DNA of 61,685 nucleotides from Actinomadura formosensis NBRC 14204 (GTDB lineage: Bacteria; Actinomycetota; Actinomycetes; Streptosporangiales; Streptosporangiaceae). A program made the translations under genes and the position numbers. Location of the stretch: assembly GCF_001552155.1 (NCBI RefSeq), contig NZ_BCQQ01000028.1, positions 1-61,685 on the forward strand, in the 5' to 3' direction. Below the pieces are notes generated by a model. The model saw nothing but the letters and a program-made list of their open reading frames with translations. It was not told the DNA's origin and ran no database searches. Below are positions 15,301 to 24,439 of this stretch, in pieces (position 1 is the first letter of the stretch; every line of letters begins with the position of its first letter).

Positions 15301-15843
15301 TCAGCGGTCGGCGGGGGCCGGGTCGTTCACCGGGTGCGCATCCGGGTCCAGGACGCGTTCGGCGACCAGGGTGATCTGCTCGCCGCGCGTCTGGAACTCG
15401 AACCGGCGCCGCACCGCCTGGGTGACCTTGCCTCCGCCGTAGCGGACCTCGGTGTGCTCGACCGCCTCCAGTGTGATGCGGTCCCCCGTCCGGACGGCAC
15501 GGCTCGGGTCGAGGCGGGTGCGGGCGCCGGTGTAGGCGGGGCCTCCCTCGACGGGTGCGCGGTTATGGGTCTCCAGTTCGCGGACGGCCCGTTCCTGCGA
15601 GCGCATCAGCCGCGGGGAGATCCGCACTCCGAGGACCTCGGCCGGCATGGCGCGGCGGTCCCGGTCCCGTTTGGGCACGAGCGCCTGGGAGCGGCGTTCC
15701 AGGAGGGTGTTCGCGGCGACGGTGAGTTGCCGGGTGACGTAGTCGTCGACGGCAGGGCTCCCCCGGCGGACGGCCGACGAGGGTGTCAGCAGGCAGGCTG
15801 CCAGAGCGACCGCCAGGCCGACCCGGGGCCACGGGCGAACCAT
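15301..15843 (-). CDS. Secreted protein of unknown function (180 aa)
   Basis: The N-terminus has a Sec signal peptide (RVGLAVALAACLLTPSSAV, cleavage near residue 24). The mature part is charged (TRQLTVAANTLLERRSQAL) and ends in a beta-rich region (RITLEAVEHTEVRYGGGKVT, FEFQTRGEQITLVAERVL). The pattern resembles N-terminal regions that precede amidase domains in some actinobacterial secreted proteins, but no amidase domain is present. ATG 15843 has GGGAG at 6 nt. Function unknown. Confidence 0.7.
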   Translation of the reverse strand: MVRPWPRVGLAVALAACLLTPSSAVRRGSPAVDDYVTRQLTVAANTLLERRSQALVPKRDRDRRAMPAEVLGVRISPRLMRSQERAVRELETHNRAPVEGGPAYTGARTRLDPSRAVRTGDRITLEAVEHTEVRYGGGKVTQAVRRRFEFQTRGEQITLVAERVLDPDAHPVNDPAPADR

Positions 15844-15926
15844 CGGCGTCTCCCGCTGGTCGGGGGCGAGCAGATTCGTGCCGAGATTACACCGGCCGGC
15901 GCGGCGGGGACGGCCCGCTTCCGCGC

Positions 15927-15964
15927 GAAGGCCCGCGCCCCGGTGGAGAAGGGCGCGGGCCTTC
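15927..15964 (-). terminator. Terminator-type hairpin after the SPFH operon
   Basis: Arms GAAGGCCCGCGCCC (15927-15940) and the exact complement (15951-15964) make a 14-bp stem with a 10-nt loop, 14 nt after the stop of the 109-aa gene. There is no T-run, as is common in high-GC actinobacteria. Confidence 0.75.
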
Positions 15965-15978
15965 CGGGGAGTCGCGGG

Positions 15979-16308
15979 TCAGTCCGCTTCGATCTCCAGC
16001 GCGGCGACGCGGGACCGGGCCTGCGCCATCGCCTCGTGATAGCGCTCCTCCCATGCCGGGTCGCCGTCCGGGATCTCCGCGACCGTCTGCCGCCCGCTCT
16101 CGGCGAGCAGGTCCCCGGCGCCGTTGCGGGAGACCCGACGGACGACGACCGCGGTGACGCCGCCGGACGACTCGGTGTGGGTCTCCCAGCGGGCACCCCG
16201 CTCCAGCGCGGCCCCGGCGGACGCCGACCGGTCCGCGAACGCGTACATCAGCAGGACGACCACCACGGCGGCCACCGCCAGCGCCACCAGGACGATCAGG
16301 AACCGCAT
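15979..16308 (-). CDS. Small single-pass membrane protein (109 aa)
   Basis: An N-terminal transmembrane helix (FLIVLVALAVAAVVVVLLMYAF, residues 3-24) is followed by a mixed alpha/beta cytoplasmic or extracytoplasmic region with TAVVVRRVSRNG and a C-terminal helix (WEERYHEAMAQARSRVAALE). GGAGG lies 4 nt before ATG 16308. It starts 12 nt after the SPFH gene stop and is probably its partner. Family not recognised. Confidence 0.72.
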   Translation of the reverse strand: MRFLIVLVALAVAAVVVVLLMYAFADRSASAGAALERGARWETHTESSGGVTAVVVRRVSRNGAGDLLAESGRQTVAEIPDGDPAWEERYHEAMAQARSRVAALEIEAD

Positions 16309-16320
16309 GACGCCTCCCCG

Positions 16321-17367
16321 TCACCTGCCCCGCATGAGCGAGCCGTTCGGGTTGCCGGGCGCGTAGACGGTGATGCCCTGCGGGAGCGCCTTCAGTTCCT
16401 CGATCCTCGCGCAGGTCGGGCACTTGTTGTAGCCGTCCTGGCGGGCCTTGTTGGCCGCGGCCTCCGCCTTGGCCGTGGCGACCTTCGCCTGTGCCTCGCT
16501 GACCTGGGCGAACGCGGCCTGCGCGCGGTCCACGGCGTCCTGCACCTTGGACGGCAGAGTGATCCGGACGAGGTTGAAGTGGATGTTGGTGACGAACTTG
16601 CCGCCGAGCGTCTGCTCCAGGTCGGCGGCCAGGCTGGTGTTGATCGCGTTCTGCACCTTGGCGATGTTGGCGTTGTTGCTCTGCGCCTGCTGCCCCGCCG
16701 GCTGGGCGTTCCTCGGCTGCGCGCTGGAGTTCTGCACCAGGGCGCAGGACGAGACGAGCTCGGCGCACCGGAAGCTGTTGATCTGGCTGCGCAGGTCGTT
16801 GTCGATCACCGGCCGGACGATCTGGTCGAGGAACGCGGACCAGCCCTTGTCGCCGTCGTAGACGCTGTACATCTCGCCGCCGGCGCTGCGGAACTTGCGC
16901 GTCCCGTACTTGTCGTCGAAGTCCTTGATCGTCTTGTGGTCCAGGTTGAGGGTGAAGTACAGCGTGCCCTCGATGCCCATGTTGACGCCGTCCGAGCTGG
17001 GCACGGTGACGACGTCGACGCCGGTCTCGTCGCCCTTGTTCGCGTCCGAGGTGATCGTGTAGAAGCGCTGCTGGGCGGGGTACTTGTGGACCTGCGAGTA
17101 CAGGCCGATCCAGACGCGCCCGGAGCCGGGGTCGATGACCTGCCGGATCCTGTTGTTGTCGAAGAACCCGCCGTTGCGGACGACGGCGATCTCGCCGCCG
17201 CTGGTCCGCTCGAAGCCGCCGAACAGGGCGCTGAGCACCGGCCAGCCAACGACGACGAGCAGCACGGCGGTGACGATCGCGGTGCGCCTGCGCGGCCTGC
17301 TCAGCGCCGTGAGCGGGCTCTTGCCCGCGGACCGGTTCTTCCCGGCGGACGACTCCTTGTTGGCCAC
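16321..17367 (-). CDS. SPFH/band 7 domain membrane protein
   Basis: A 348-aa single-pass protein. A basic N-terminus leads into a transmembrane helix (TAIVTAVLLVVVGWPVLSAL) and then a prohibitin-like domain (GEIAVVRNGGFFDNNRIRQV through VTVPSSDGVNMGIEGTLYFT). An alanine-rich coiled coil follows (RAQAAFAQVSEAQAKVATAK), then a CPTC pair (NKCPTCARIEEL) near the C-terminus. SPFH proteins scaffold membrane microdomains. The GTG start at 17367 was chosen for GAGGAG 5 nt upstream; upstream in-frame codons lack a binding site. Co-transcription with the 109-aa membrane protein is likely. Confidence 0.85.
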   Translation of the reverse strand: MANKESSAGKNRSAGKSPLTALSRPRRRTAIVTAVLLVVVGWPVLSALFGGFERTSGGEIAVVRNGGFFDNNRIRQVIDPGSGRVWIGLYSQVHKYPAQQRFYTITSDANKGDETGVDVVTVPSSDGVNMGIEGTLYFTLNLDHKTIKDFDDKYGTRKFRSAGGEMYSVYDGDKGWSAFLDQIVRPVIDNDLRSQINSFRCAELVSSCALVQNSSAQPRNAQPAGQQAQSNNANIAKVQNAINTSLAADLEQTLGGKFVTNIHFNLVRITLPSKVQDAVDRAQAAFAQVSEAQAKVATAKAEAAANKARQDGYNKCPTCARIEELKALPQGITVYAPGNPNGSLMRGR

Positions 17368-17512
17368 GACCACTCCTCTCGTACCCGTGCCACTCGGCGC
17401 CCGGGTTTCACGATGAGACGGAGGAGGGGCCGGCGGGGCTCCGGCGGTCACCAGACCGTTATCCCGCGAATCCTCCCGATATCTGGGACCTGGACCCCCT
17501 ATAAGGAGGGGC

Positions 17513-17541
17513 TTACGAAATGCTGGAACGGCGGTTATCTA
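17513..17541 (+). promoter_or_regulatory. Possible promoter of the carboxylase gene
   Basis: TTACGA (17513-17518), a 17-bp spacer and TATCTA (17536-17541) lie 32 nt before the GTG start. Just upstream, CCCCT-ATAAGG-AGGGG forms a small dyad. The match is only moderate. Confidence 0.3.
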
Positions 17542-17573
17542 GACTGCCTGCGAGGTTCAGGGAGGAGACCCAC

Positions 17574-19343
17574 GTGCGCAAGGTCCTGATCGCCAACCGC
17601 GGTGAGATCGCGGTCCGTATAGCCCGTGCCTGCCGCGATGCGGGGTTGGCAAGTGTGGCGGTGTACGCCGAACCGGATCTGGAGGCGCTGCACGTTCGGG
17701 TCGCCGACGAGGCGTTCGCCCTGGGTGGGCAGACCGCCGCCGAAAGCTATCTGAACATCGAGAAGCTGCTGAAGATCGCGGCGGAGGCGGGCGCGGACGC
17801 CGTCCACCCCGGCTACGGGTTCCTGGCCGAGAACGCCGACTTCGCCACCGCCGTCGAGAACGCCGGGCTGACCTGGATCGGTCCGCCGCCCGCCGCGATC
17901 ATCGCGCTGGGCGACAAGGTGCAGGCCCGGCACATCGCGCAGCGGGTCGGCGCGCCGCTGGTGGCCGGCACCAAGGACCCGGTGTCGGGCGCGGACGAGG
18001 TCGTCGCGTTCGCCGAGGAGCACGGCCTGCCCATCGCGATCAAGGCGGCGTACGGCGGCGGCGGACGCGGCCTGAAGGTCGCCCGGACGCTGGAGGAGGT
18101 CCCCGAGCTGTACGAGTCCGCCGTCCGCGAGGCCGTGGGCGCGTTCGGGCGCGGGGAGTGCTTCGTCGAGCGGTATCTCGACAGGCCCCGGCACGTGGAG
18201 ACCCAGTGCCTGGCCGACAAGCACGGCAACGTGGTCGTCGTCTCCACCCGCGACTGCTCACTGCAGCGCCGGCACCAGAAGCTCGTCGAGGAGGCCCCGG
18301 CCCCGTACCTGACCGGCGAGCAGGTCGAACTGCTCTACAGCTCTTCCAAGGCCATCCTCAAGGAGGCCGGGTACGTCGGCGCGGGGACGTGCGAGTTCCT
18401 CGTCGGGCAGGACGGCACGATCTCCTTCCTTGAGGTCAACACCCGTCTCCAGGTCGAGCACCCGGTCACCGAGGAGGTCGCCGGGGTGGACCTCGTCCGG
18501 GAGATGTTCCGCATCGCGGACGGCGAGGAGATCGGTTACGGCGACCCCGCGCTGCGCGGCCACTCGATCGAGTTCCGGCTGAACGCCGAGGACGCCGGCC
18601 GCGGGTTCCTGCCCGCCGTGGGGACGCTGACCGCGTGGGAGCCGCCGACCGGACCGGGCGTCCGGCTGGACGCGGGGTACGGCGCCGGGCAGAGCGTCCC
18701 GCAGGCGTTCGACTCGCTGATCGCCAAGCTGATCGTGACGGGCGCGACGCGGCGGCAGGCCGTCGAGCGGTCCCGGCGCGCGCTGGCCGAGTTCGTGATC
18801 GAGGGGATGCCGACCGTGCTGCCGTTCCACCGGGCGGTGCTGGAGGACCCGGCGTTCGTCCCGGCGGACGACGAGACCCCGTTCAGCGTCCACACCCGGT
18901 GGATCGAGACCGAGTTCGACAACCGGATCCCGCCGTATGAGACGGCCCCGGCCGGGGACGAGACGGAGGAGGGCGAGCGGGAGCGCGTCACCGTCGAGGT
19001 CGGCGGCCGGCGCATCGAGGTCGTCCTGCCCGCCGGGTTCGGCGGCGGGGCCGCGTCCGCCGCCGGGAAGGCCCAGCCCGCCAGGCGGCGCGGCGGCAAG
19101 ACGGGCGGCGCCGCGCAGGCGTCCGGTGACTCGCTGGTCAGCCCGATGCAGGGCACCATCGTCAAGATCCTCGTCGCGGACGGCGCGGCGGTGGAGGCCG
19201 GCGACACCATCGTCGTCCTGGAGGCGATGAAGATGGAGCAGCCGCTCACCGCGCACAAGGCCGGGACGCTGACCGGCCTCGCCGCCGAGGTCGGGCAGAC
19301 CGTCTCGGCGGGCACCGTCCTCTGCGAGATCAAGGACAGCTGA
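17574..19343 (+). CDS. Acetyl/propionyl-CoA carboxylase alpha subunit (biotin carboxylase + BCCP)
   Basis: A 589-aa cytosolic enzyme that carboxylates its own biotin and, with a carboxyltransferase beta subunit encoded elsewhere, makes malonyl- or methylmalonyl-CoA for fatty-acid, mycolate-like or polyketide synthesis. The N-terminal biotin carboxylase domain starts [20 protein letters not shown]. An ATP-grasp core contains [14 protein letters not shown] and [18 protein letters not shown] Gly/Ala-rich linker leads to the BCCP domain with EAMKMEQ, biotinyl lysine near residue 553. GTG 17574 follows GGAGGAG at 6 nt; an ATG at 17520 has no such signal. No beta subunit is adjacent. Confidence 0.95.
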   Translation: MRKVLIANRGEIAVRIARACRDAGLASVAVYAEPDLEALHVRVADEAFALGGQTAAESYLNIEKLLKIAAEAGADAVHPGYGFLAENADFATAVENAGLTWIGPPPAAIIALGDKVQARHIAQRVGAPLVAGTKDPVSGADEVVAFAEEHGLPIAIKAAYGGGGRGLKVARTLEEVPELYESAVREAVGAFGRGECFVERYLDRPRHVETQCLADKHGNVVVVSTRDCSLQRRHQKLVEEAPAPYLTGEQVELLYSSSKAILKEAGYVGAGTCEFLVGQDGTISFLEVNTRLQVEHPVTEEVAGVDLVREMFRIADGEEIGYGDPALRGHSIEFRLNAEDAGRGFLPAVGTLTAWEPPTGPGVRLDAGYGAGQSVPQAFDSLIAKLIVTGATRRQAVERSRRALAEFVIEGMPTVLPFHRAVLEDPAFVPADDETPFSVHTRWIETEFDNRIPPYETAPAGDETEEGERERVTVEVGGRRIEVVLPAGFGGGAASAAGKAQPARRRGGKTGGAAQASGDSLVSPMQGTIVKILVADGAAVEAGDTIVVLEAMKMEQPLTAHKAGTLTGLAAEVGQTVSAGTVLCEIKDS

Positions 19344-19350
19344 GCGCGAA

Positions 19351-19378
19351 CCGCCCCGCCCGGCACCGGGCGGGGCGG
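19351..19378 (+). terminator. Terminator hairpin after the carboxylase gene
   Basis: Perfect 13-bp arms CCGCCCCGCCCGG (19351-19363) and CCGGGCGGGGCGG (19366-19378) with a 2-nt nominal loop, 7 nt after the stop codon. It is very GC-rich and lacks a T-run. Confidence 0.75.
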
Positions 19379-19465
19379 CCGGATGGGCGCGGTCCCCATT
19401 GAGGACGGCCGTAAATCCGCCGCGGGAACGAGTCATCAGGCCGTTCGCGTGGGCAGACTGGCAAC

Positions 19466-20872
19466 ATGAGCACCGAGAACCGGGCCATCCGGGCGGCGCG
19501 CCGGGGCACCGCCTGGGCGATCGTCGGCGCCGTCGCCGTGCCAGTGTTCGCCCTCACGGCCCCCGCGCATGCCGCCCCGGCACAGCCCTCCCCCGCCCAG
19601 GCCGGCACGGTCCAGGCCGGCACGATTCAGGCCGCATCGACGCACGTCACGGTCGCGCCCGGCGCGGCGACCCGCGACACGGTGGGGCAGATCGCCAAGG
19701 GCCTCATCGACTCGCGGCTGTACGTGACGAGCGAGGCCGGGAACGTGCTGTCCCCGGCCGACCAGAACGAGATCAAGACATCGCTCGGCGGAGACGGCGA
19801 CGCCGACATCCGGGCCGTGGTGGTCAGCAACAACGTCACGGGAAGCCAGGTCAGGCAACTGCTCCCGGCCGTCGCCGACCGGGTCGGCAAGGGGCAGACG
19901 TACGTCGCCGTCACCGCCGACGGCAGCAGGATGGCCGCGGTCTCCAAGAAGCTCGACGGCAGCGAGATCAACCAGATCATCACCCGCACCAACGGCGCAC
20001 CGCTGAAGCAGCGGCTGATCGACTTCGGGAACCGCGCCGAGAAGAAGGTCGACGACAAGGCCCAGTCCGGTGCGATCGTCGGATACGTCGTGATCGGCGT
20101 GCTCGTGCTGATCGTGGCGGCGGGCACGGGCGTGTTCCTTACCGCGCGCAAGCGGCGCCAGGAGCGCGAGGCCAGGGAGATGGCCGACCTCAAGCAAGGC
20201 GTTCAGGAGGATGTCACCCTCCTCGGCGAGGACATCGCCCGCCTGGACCTCAACGTCATGGACAGGGACCTCGACCCCGCCATCCGCGCCGACTACGAGC
20301 GCGCGATGGACTCCTATGACAGCGCCAAGACGGCGACGGAGCGCGCCGGCCGTCCGCAGGACATGCAGGCCGTGACGACCGCGCTGGAGGACGGCCGCTA
20401 CTACATGATGGCGACCCGCGCCCGGCTGGCCGGAGAGCCCATCCCCGAACGGCGCGCACCGTGCTTCTTCAACCCGCAGCACGGGCCGTCCGTCCAGGAC
20501 GTCGTGTGGGCACCGCCCGGCGGCAGCGCCCGGTCCGTCCCCGCGTGCGCGGCCGACGCCGAGGCCGTCCTGCACGGGACGGAGCCGGACATCCGGATGG
20601 TCCCGTACCAGGGTGCCCGGCAGCCGTACTGGAACGCCGGCCGCGCGTACGCGCCCTACGCCGGCGGCTACTACTACGGCTACGGGGGGTTCGACATGCT
20701 CGGCGGCCTGATGGTCGGCACCATGCTCGGCTCGATGATGGGGCACGGCCTCGGCTGGGGCGGCGACGGGTTCGGCGGTGACGGCTTCGGCGGAGGTGAC
20801 GGAGACGTCGGCGGCGGCTGGGACTTCGGCGGCGGTGATTTCGGCGGCGGCGGCGACTTCGGCGGCTTCTGA
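19466..20872 (+). CDS. Secreted/membrane protein with Gly/Tyr-rich tail (TPM-like N-terminal half)
   Basis: A 468-aa protein. It has a signal peptide (residues 1-36, ending APAHA), then an extracytoplasmic domain with alternating strands and helices (IAKGLIDSRLYVTSEAG; ADIRAVVVSNNVTGSQVRQL; TYVAVTADGSRMAAV) resembling TPM-type domains. A transmembrane helix follows (IVGYVVIGVLVLIVAAGTGVF, about 205-227), then a coiled-coil region with a CFFNPQHGPSVQDVVW...C pair. The last 80 residues are rich in Gly, Tyr and Phe (YAGGYYYGYGGF; FGGDGFGGGD). A related actinobacterial family ends in a similar low-complexity tail. Function unknown. Confidence 0.75.
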   Translation: MSTENRAIRAARRGTAWAIVGAVAVPVFALTAPAHAAPAQPSPAQAGTVQAGTIQAASTHVTVAPGAATRDTVGQIAKGLIDSRLYVTSEAGNVLSPADQNEIKTSLGGDGDADIRAVVVSNNVTGSQVRQLLPAVADRVGKGQTYVAVTADGSRMAAVSKKLDGSEINQIITRTNGAPLKQRLIDFGNRAEKKVDDKAQSGAIVGYVVIGVLVLIVAAGTGVFLTARKRRQEREAREMADLKQGVQEDVTLLGEDIARLDLNVMDRDLDPAIRADYERAMDSYDSAKTATERAGRPQDMQAVTTALEDGRYYMMATRARLAGEPIPERRAPCFFNPQHGPSVQDVVWAPPGGSARSVPACAADAEAVLHGTEPDIRMVPYQGARQPYWNAGRAYAPYAGGYYYGYGGFDMLGGLMVGTMLGSMMGHGLGWGGDGFGGDGFGGGDGDVGGGWDFGGGDFGGGGDFGGF

Positions 20873-21034
20873 GCGGCGCGGACGCCGGTGCCGCGGGCGG
20901 CGGCGGGCGGCGCGGCCCCGGCCCGCGGCGGTGCCATCGGGTCCGGTGCCCATGGCCGGGGGTGCGCACCGTGCAGGCCGGCGTCCAGGCACCCCGCATG
21001 GACAAGGGACGGCCTCATGCGGTGACGTGGTGCC

Positions 21035-22072
21035 ATGAGCAGGACTCCCGCCTCGGCACTGTACTGGCGCATCCTCGGCATCAACGGGCTGATCTTCGCG
21101 ATCGGGACGGTCCTGCTGGCCGTGGCGCCCGTCACCATCTCCTCCCCGATCCTGCTGCGGGAGCTCGCGGTCCTGGTGATCGGGCTGGTCGTGATGATGG
21201 CGGCGAACGCGGTGCTGCTGCGCGCCAGCCTGTCGCCGCTGGAGCGGCTCACCGCGCTGATGGCGCGGCTGGACTCGCTGCGCTCCCGCGACCGGCTCTC
21301 CGCCACCGGCAACGGCGACCTGTTCCAGCTCGTCGACCAGTTCAACGCGATGCTGGACCGCCTGGAGGCCGACCGCAGCATCAGCACCGCGGTGGTGCTG
21401 GACGCGCAGGAGGCCGAGCGGCGCCGCATCGCCCAGGAACTCCACGACGAGATCGGGCAGTCCCTGACCGTGGTGCTGCTGGAGCTGAAGTCGGTGGTGG
21501 ACCGGGCACCGCGGGAGGTGGCGGAGGAGCTGCGGGGCGTCCAGGAGGTCGTCCGGTCCAGCCTGGACGAGGTGCGCCGCGTCGCCCGGCGGCTGCGCCC
21601 CGGCGTCCTGGACGACCTGGGCCTGACCAGCGCGCTCAACGCCCTCGCGGCGGACTTCTCCGGGACGGGCGGGCCGCGCGTGACCCGCCGCGTCCAGAGC
21701 GGGCTGGCGGGCCTCGGCCCGGACACCGAGCTGGTCATCTACCGGATCGCGCAGGAGAGCCTCACCAACGTGTGGCGGCACTCCGGCGCACGCAGCGCCG
21801 AACTGTCGCTGACGCAGGACGAGGACGGATGCGTCGTCCTGCGGGTCGTGGACGACGGTTCCGGCCCGCCCGCGGAGATCACGGCCGCGGGCGCGGCGGG
21901 GGGCACGGGGGGACGTCCGCTCTCCAAGGACACGGCCGGCTCCGGCGTCCACGGCATGCGGGAACGCGCGATGCTCATCGGGGCGCAGCTGACGATCGGG
22001 CCCGCCGGCGGCGGCGGAACCGAGGTCGAGCTGAAGATCCCGCCGGCGGCTTCGCGGCGCGCGGCGGGCTAG
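21035..22072 (+). CDS. NarL-type sensor histidine kinase
   Basis: A 345-aa membrane kinase. Two transmembrane helices (about 13-32 and 43-63) enclose only about 10 extracytoplasmic residues, so it probably senses within the membrane. A HAMP linker follows (LSPLERLTALMARLDSL). The HisKA_3 dimerisation helix contains ERRRIAQELHDEIGQSL, phospho-acceptor H137. The HATPase_c domain shows IAQESLTNVWRHSGA (N box), VVDDGSGPP and GVHGMRERA (G boxes). It pairs with the response regulator encoded convergently; their stop codons overlap in CTAG. Confidence 0.92.
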   Translation: MSRTPASALYWRILGINGLIFAIGTVLLAVAPVTISSPILLRELAVLVIGLVVMMAANAVLLRASLSPLERLTALMARLDSLRSRDRLSATGNGDLFQLVDQFNAMLDRLEADRSISTAVVLDAQEAERRRIAQELHDEIGQSLTVVLLELKSVVDRAPREVAEELRGVQEVVRSSLDEVRRVARRLRPGVLDDLGLTSALNALAADFSGTGGPRVTRRVQSGLAGLGPDTELVIYRIAQESLTNVWRHSGARSAELSLTQDEDGCVVLRVVDDGSGPPAEITAAGAAGGTGGRPLSKDTAGSGVHGMRERAMLIGAQLTIGPAGGGGTEVELKIPPAASRRAAG

Positions 22073-22728
22073 GGCTCGACGAGCCCCACCCGGATGGCGT
22101 ACTTCGTCAGCTCCAGCCGGTCCCGCATGCCGAGCTTGCCGAGGATGTTCGCGCGGTGCCGGTCGACGGTCTTCACGCTGATCGTGAGCGTCTCCGCGAT
22201 CTGCTTGGACGAGTACCCCTCCGCGATCAACTTGATGATCTCCTCCTCGCGCGGGGTGAGGATGCCGCCCTGGCCGTGCCCGTCCCGTTCCCGGGCGAGA
22301 TACTCGCGGATCAGCGCGGTCACCGCCGCCGGGTACAGGAACGGCTCGCCGCGCATCGCGGCGCGGACCGCGTTCAGCAGGTCCCGGTCGGCGACGGACT
22401 TCAGCACGTAGCCGGACGCCCCCGCCTTCAGCGCCTCGAACAGGTACTGCTCGTTGTCGTACATCGACAGGATCAGCGTCCGAACCGTGGGGAAGCGCCG
22501 GGAGATCTCGCGGGCGGCCTGCAGCCCCGTCATGCGCGGCATCGCGATGTCGAGGATCGCCAGGTCGACGCCGCCGGCGGCGAGCGCGTCGATCGCCTCC
22601 GCGCCGTCGGCCGCCTCCGCGACCACGGTCAGGTCGGGTTCGGCGTCCAGGATCAGGCGCAGCCCCCGGCGCACCAGCGCGTGGTCGTCGGCCAGCAGTA
22701 TCCGGGTGGCGGACTCGCGCGTGTGCAC
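22069..22728 (-). CDS. NarL/LuxR family response regulator
   Basis: A 219-aa DNA-binding regulator. The receiver domain has acidic pair D14-D15 (LLADDHALVRRG), phospho-acceptor D60 (LAILDIAMP) and a KAGASGYVLK loop. The C-terminal LuxR helix-turn-helix reads LTPREEEIIKLIAEGYSSKQ and then IAETLTISVKTVDRHRANIL. GTG 22728 is preceded by a strong GGAGGTGA. It is the presumed partner of the tail-to-tail kinase. Separate promoters for kinase and regulator mean their ratio is set independently. Targets are unknown. Confidence 0.93.
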   Translation of the reverse strand: MHTRESATRILLADDHALVRRGLRLILDAEPDLTVVAEAADGAEAIDALAAGGVDLAILDIAMPRMTGLQAAREISRRFPTVRTLILSMYDNEQYLFEALKAGASGYVLKSVADRDLLNAVRAAMRGEPFLYPAAVTALIREYLARERDGHGQGGILTPREEEIIKLIAEGYSSKQIAETLTISVKTVDRHRANILGKLGMRDRLELTKYAIRVGLVEP

Positions 22729-22854
22729 CCGATCACCTCCGGTCTCGCCTTCATCCTAGGCGCGGGGCACGACGCGGACCCTTCCCCACCTGCGCGGATA
22801 CATAATGCGTGATGCCGATATGGGGGTCGTTCCCGGTGTGGACGGGCGCGTCGC

Positions 22855-24240
22855 CTAGTAGGCGTGCTCGGACATCAGCCGCCGGGACGCCTCGGTGATG
22901 CTGCCCGACAGCGACGGGTAGACCGCGAACGTGTGCGCCACCTGGTCGACCGTGAGGTGCTGCTGGACGGCCAGCGACACGCCCAGGATCAGCTCGCTCG
23001 CCCGCGGCGCCACGATGACGCCGCCGAGCACGATCCCCGTGGACGGCCGGCAGAACAGCTTCACGAAACCGTCCTCGAAGCCCTGCATCTTGGCGCGCGC
23101 GTTGGTGAACAGCGGCAGCATGACCGTCCGGGCGTTGACCTCCCCGGAGTCGACCATGTGCTGCGTCACACCGACCGACGCGACCTCGGGATCGGTGAAG
23201 ATGTTGGAGGAGACCCAGCCGAGCTTGAGCGGCTGCACGGCCTCCCCCAGCGCGTGCCACATCGCGATGCGTCCCTGCATGCCGGCGACGGACGCGAGCA
23301 TGAGCACGCCCGTGCAGTCACCGGACGCGTAGATGTGCGGGACGGACGTCCGCGACACCTTGTCGACCTCCACGAAACCGCGCGCGTCGAGCCGCACGCC
23401 GGCCTCCTCCAGGCCGATCCCCTTGGTGTTGGGCACCATCCCGACGGTCATCAGGCAGTGCGTGCCCTCAAGCTTCGTCCCGTCCTCCAGGGTGACGATC
23501 ACACCGTTGCCCGAACGCTCCACCCCCGCCGCACGGGACCGCGACATGACGTTCATCCCGCGCCGCAGGAACACCTCCTGCAGGACGGCCGCGGCATCGG
23601 CGTCCTCCGTCGGGAGGATCCGGTCGCGCGAGGACACCAGCGTCACCCTCGACCCGAGCGCCAGATAGGCCCCCGCCAGCTCGGCGCCCGTCACACCGGA
23701 GCCGACCACGATCAGCTCCTCGGGCAGCTCCGGCAGGTCGTACAGCTGGCGCCAGCTCAGGATGCGCTCGCCGTCCGGCTCGGAGCCCGGCAGCACACGC
23801 GGCGTCGCGCCCGTCGAGACGAGCACGATGTCGGCCCGGATGCGCCGGTCGCCGACCGCGACGACGTGCGGCTCCACCAGCCGCCCCTCACCGCGGACGA
23901 TCTTCACCTCCTCGTAGGCGAGCCGTTCGGCGACGTCGAACGACTGGGCCCGCGCGAGGTCCTTCACCCGCTTGTTGACGGTCGGCATGTCGGCCTCAAG
24001 GGCGCCGACGATCCCGTCCGGGCCGCCGTTGAACCGCAGGCCGAGGCCCGCCGACTCCGACATGACGGAAATACGGGTCGAGGTGGCGATGAGCGTCTTG
24101 GAGGGCACGCAGTCGGTGAGCACACAGGCGCCGCCCGGACCGTCCCGTTCGATGACGGTCACGTCCGCGCCGAGCTGGGCCGCGACGAGCGCGGCCTCGT
24201 AACCGCCCGGGCCTCCTCCGATGATCACGATGCGGGTCAC
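22855..24240 (-). CDS. lpdA: FAD-dependent NAD(P)H-quinone dehydrogenase / dihydrolipoamide dehydrogenase-like (LpdA-type)
   Basis: A 461-aa flavoprotein. The N-terminal FAD fold is VTRIVIIGGGPGGYEAALVA. The redox region GGACVLTDCVPSKT holds C39 and C44 (C-x4-C). The NAD(P) site is VVGSGVTGAELAGAYLALG and the second FAD site is HIYASGDCTGVLMLASVA. The C-terminal interface reads AVYPSLSGSITE, so the His-x4-Glu dyad of true lipoamide dehydrogenases is replaced by Tyr and Gly. That is what is known for M. tuberculosis LpdA (Rv3303c), an NAD(P)H:quinone reductase. Neighbours to the right match the mycobacterial order. GTG 24240 is the start, with a closely spaced GGAG. Confidence 0.88.
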   Translation of the reverse strand: MTRIVIIGGGPGGYEAALVAAQLGADVTVIERDGPGGACVLTDCVPSKTLIATSTRISVMSESAGLGLRFNGGPDGIVGALEADMPTVNKRVKDLARAQSFDVAERLAYEEVKIVRGEGRLVEPHVVAVGDRRIRADIVLVSTGATPRVLPGSEPDGERILSWRQLYDLPELPEELIVVGSGVTGAELAGAYLALGSRVTLVSSRDRILPTEDADAAAVLQEVFLRRGMNVMSRSRAAGVERSGNGVIVTLEDGTKLEGTHCLMTVGMVPNTKGIGLEEAGVRLDARGFVEVDKVSRTSVPHIYASGDCTGVLMLASVAGMQGRIAMWHALGEAVQPLKLGWVSSNIFTDPEVASVGVTQHMVDSGEVNARTVMLPLFTNARAKMQGFEDGFVKLFCRPSTGIVLGGVIVAPRASELILGVSLAVQQHLTVDQVAHTFAVYPSLSGSITEASRRLMSEHAY

Positions 24241-24330
24241 ATCTCCATTGTTTCCTACTCCGGGTAGTGAAAGGTCCCGCCCCCGCCATGGACAGAGCAC
24301 GGGGCGTGTCACCTGGGGCGTCCCCAAACC

Positions 24331-24430
24331 CCGAGACAGGCGTGGCGAACCACCTGTGGGGGACGACCCCACACCCCCGAGACAAGCGTGGCGAACCACC
24401 CGTGGGGGACAACCCCCACACCCCGAGACA
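24331..24430. repeat. 46-bp tandem repeat with internal hairpins, about 2.2 copies
   Basis: Units begin at 24331, 24377 and 24423 (exact 46-bp period), each opening with CCGAGACA(A/G)G. Units 1 and 2 differ at only a few positions. Each holds a dyad such as GTGGGGG-ACAA-CCCCCAC. A degenerate half unit (TGGGGCGTCCCCAAACC) precedes the first. The third unit diverges after about 17 bp, where the -10 box of the next gene begins. A similar hairpin lies at 36548-36565, suggesting a dispersed intergenic repeat family. Confidence 0.8.
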
Positions 24431-24439
24431 GGTGTGGCG

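Noticed and set aside
20890..20929. Terminator hairpin after the Gly-rich protein
   Set aside because: GCCGCGGGC/GCCCGCGGC pair, but the 22-nt loop and many alternative GC pairings make it indistinguishable from background.
19436..21952. 838-codon minus-strand open frame
   Set aside because: Antisense to the Gly-rich membrane protein and the histidine kinase, both of which have clear domains.
24331..24430. CRISPR-like array
   Set aside because: The 46-bp units are contiguous tandem copies without unique spacers, and no cas genes are present.
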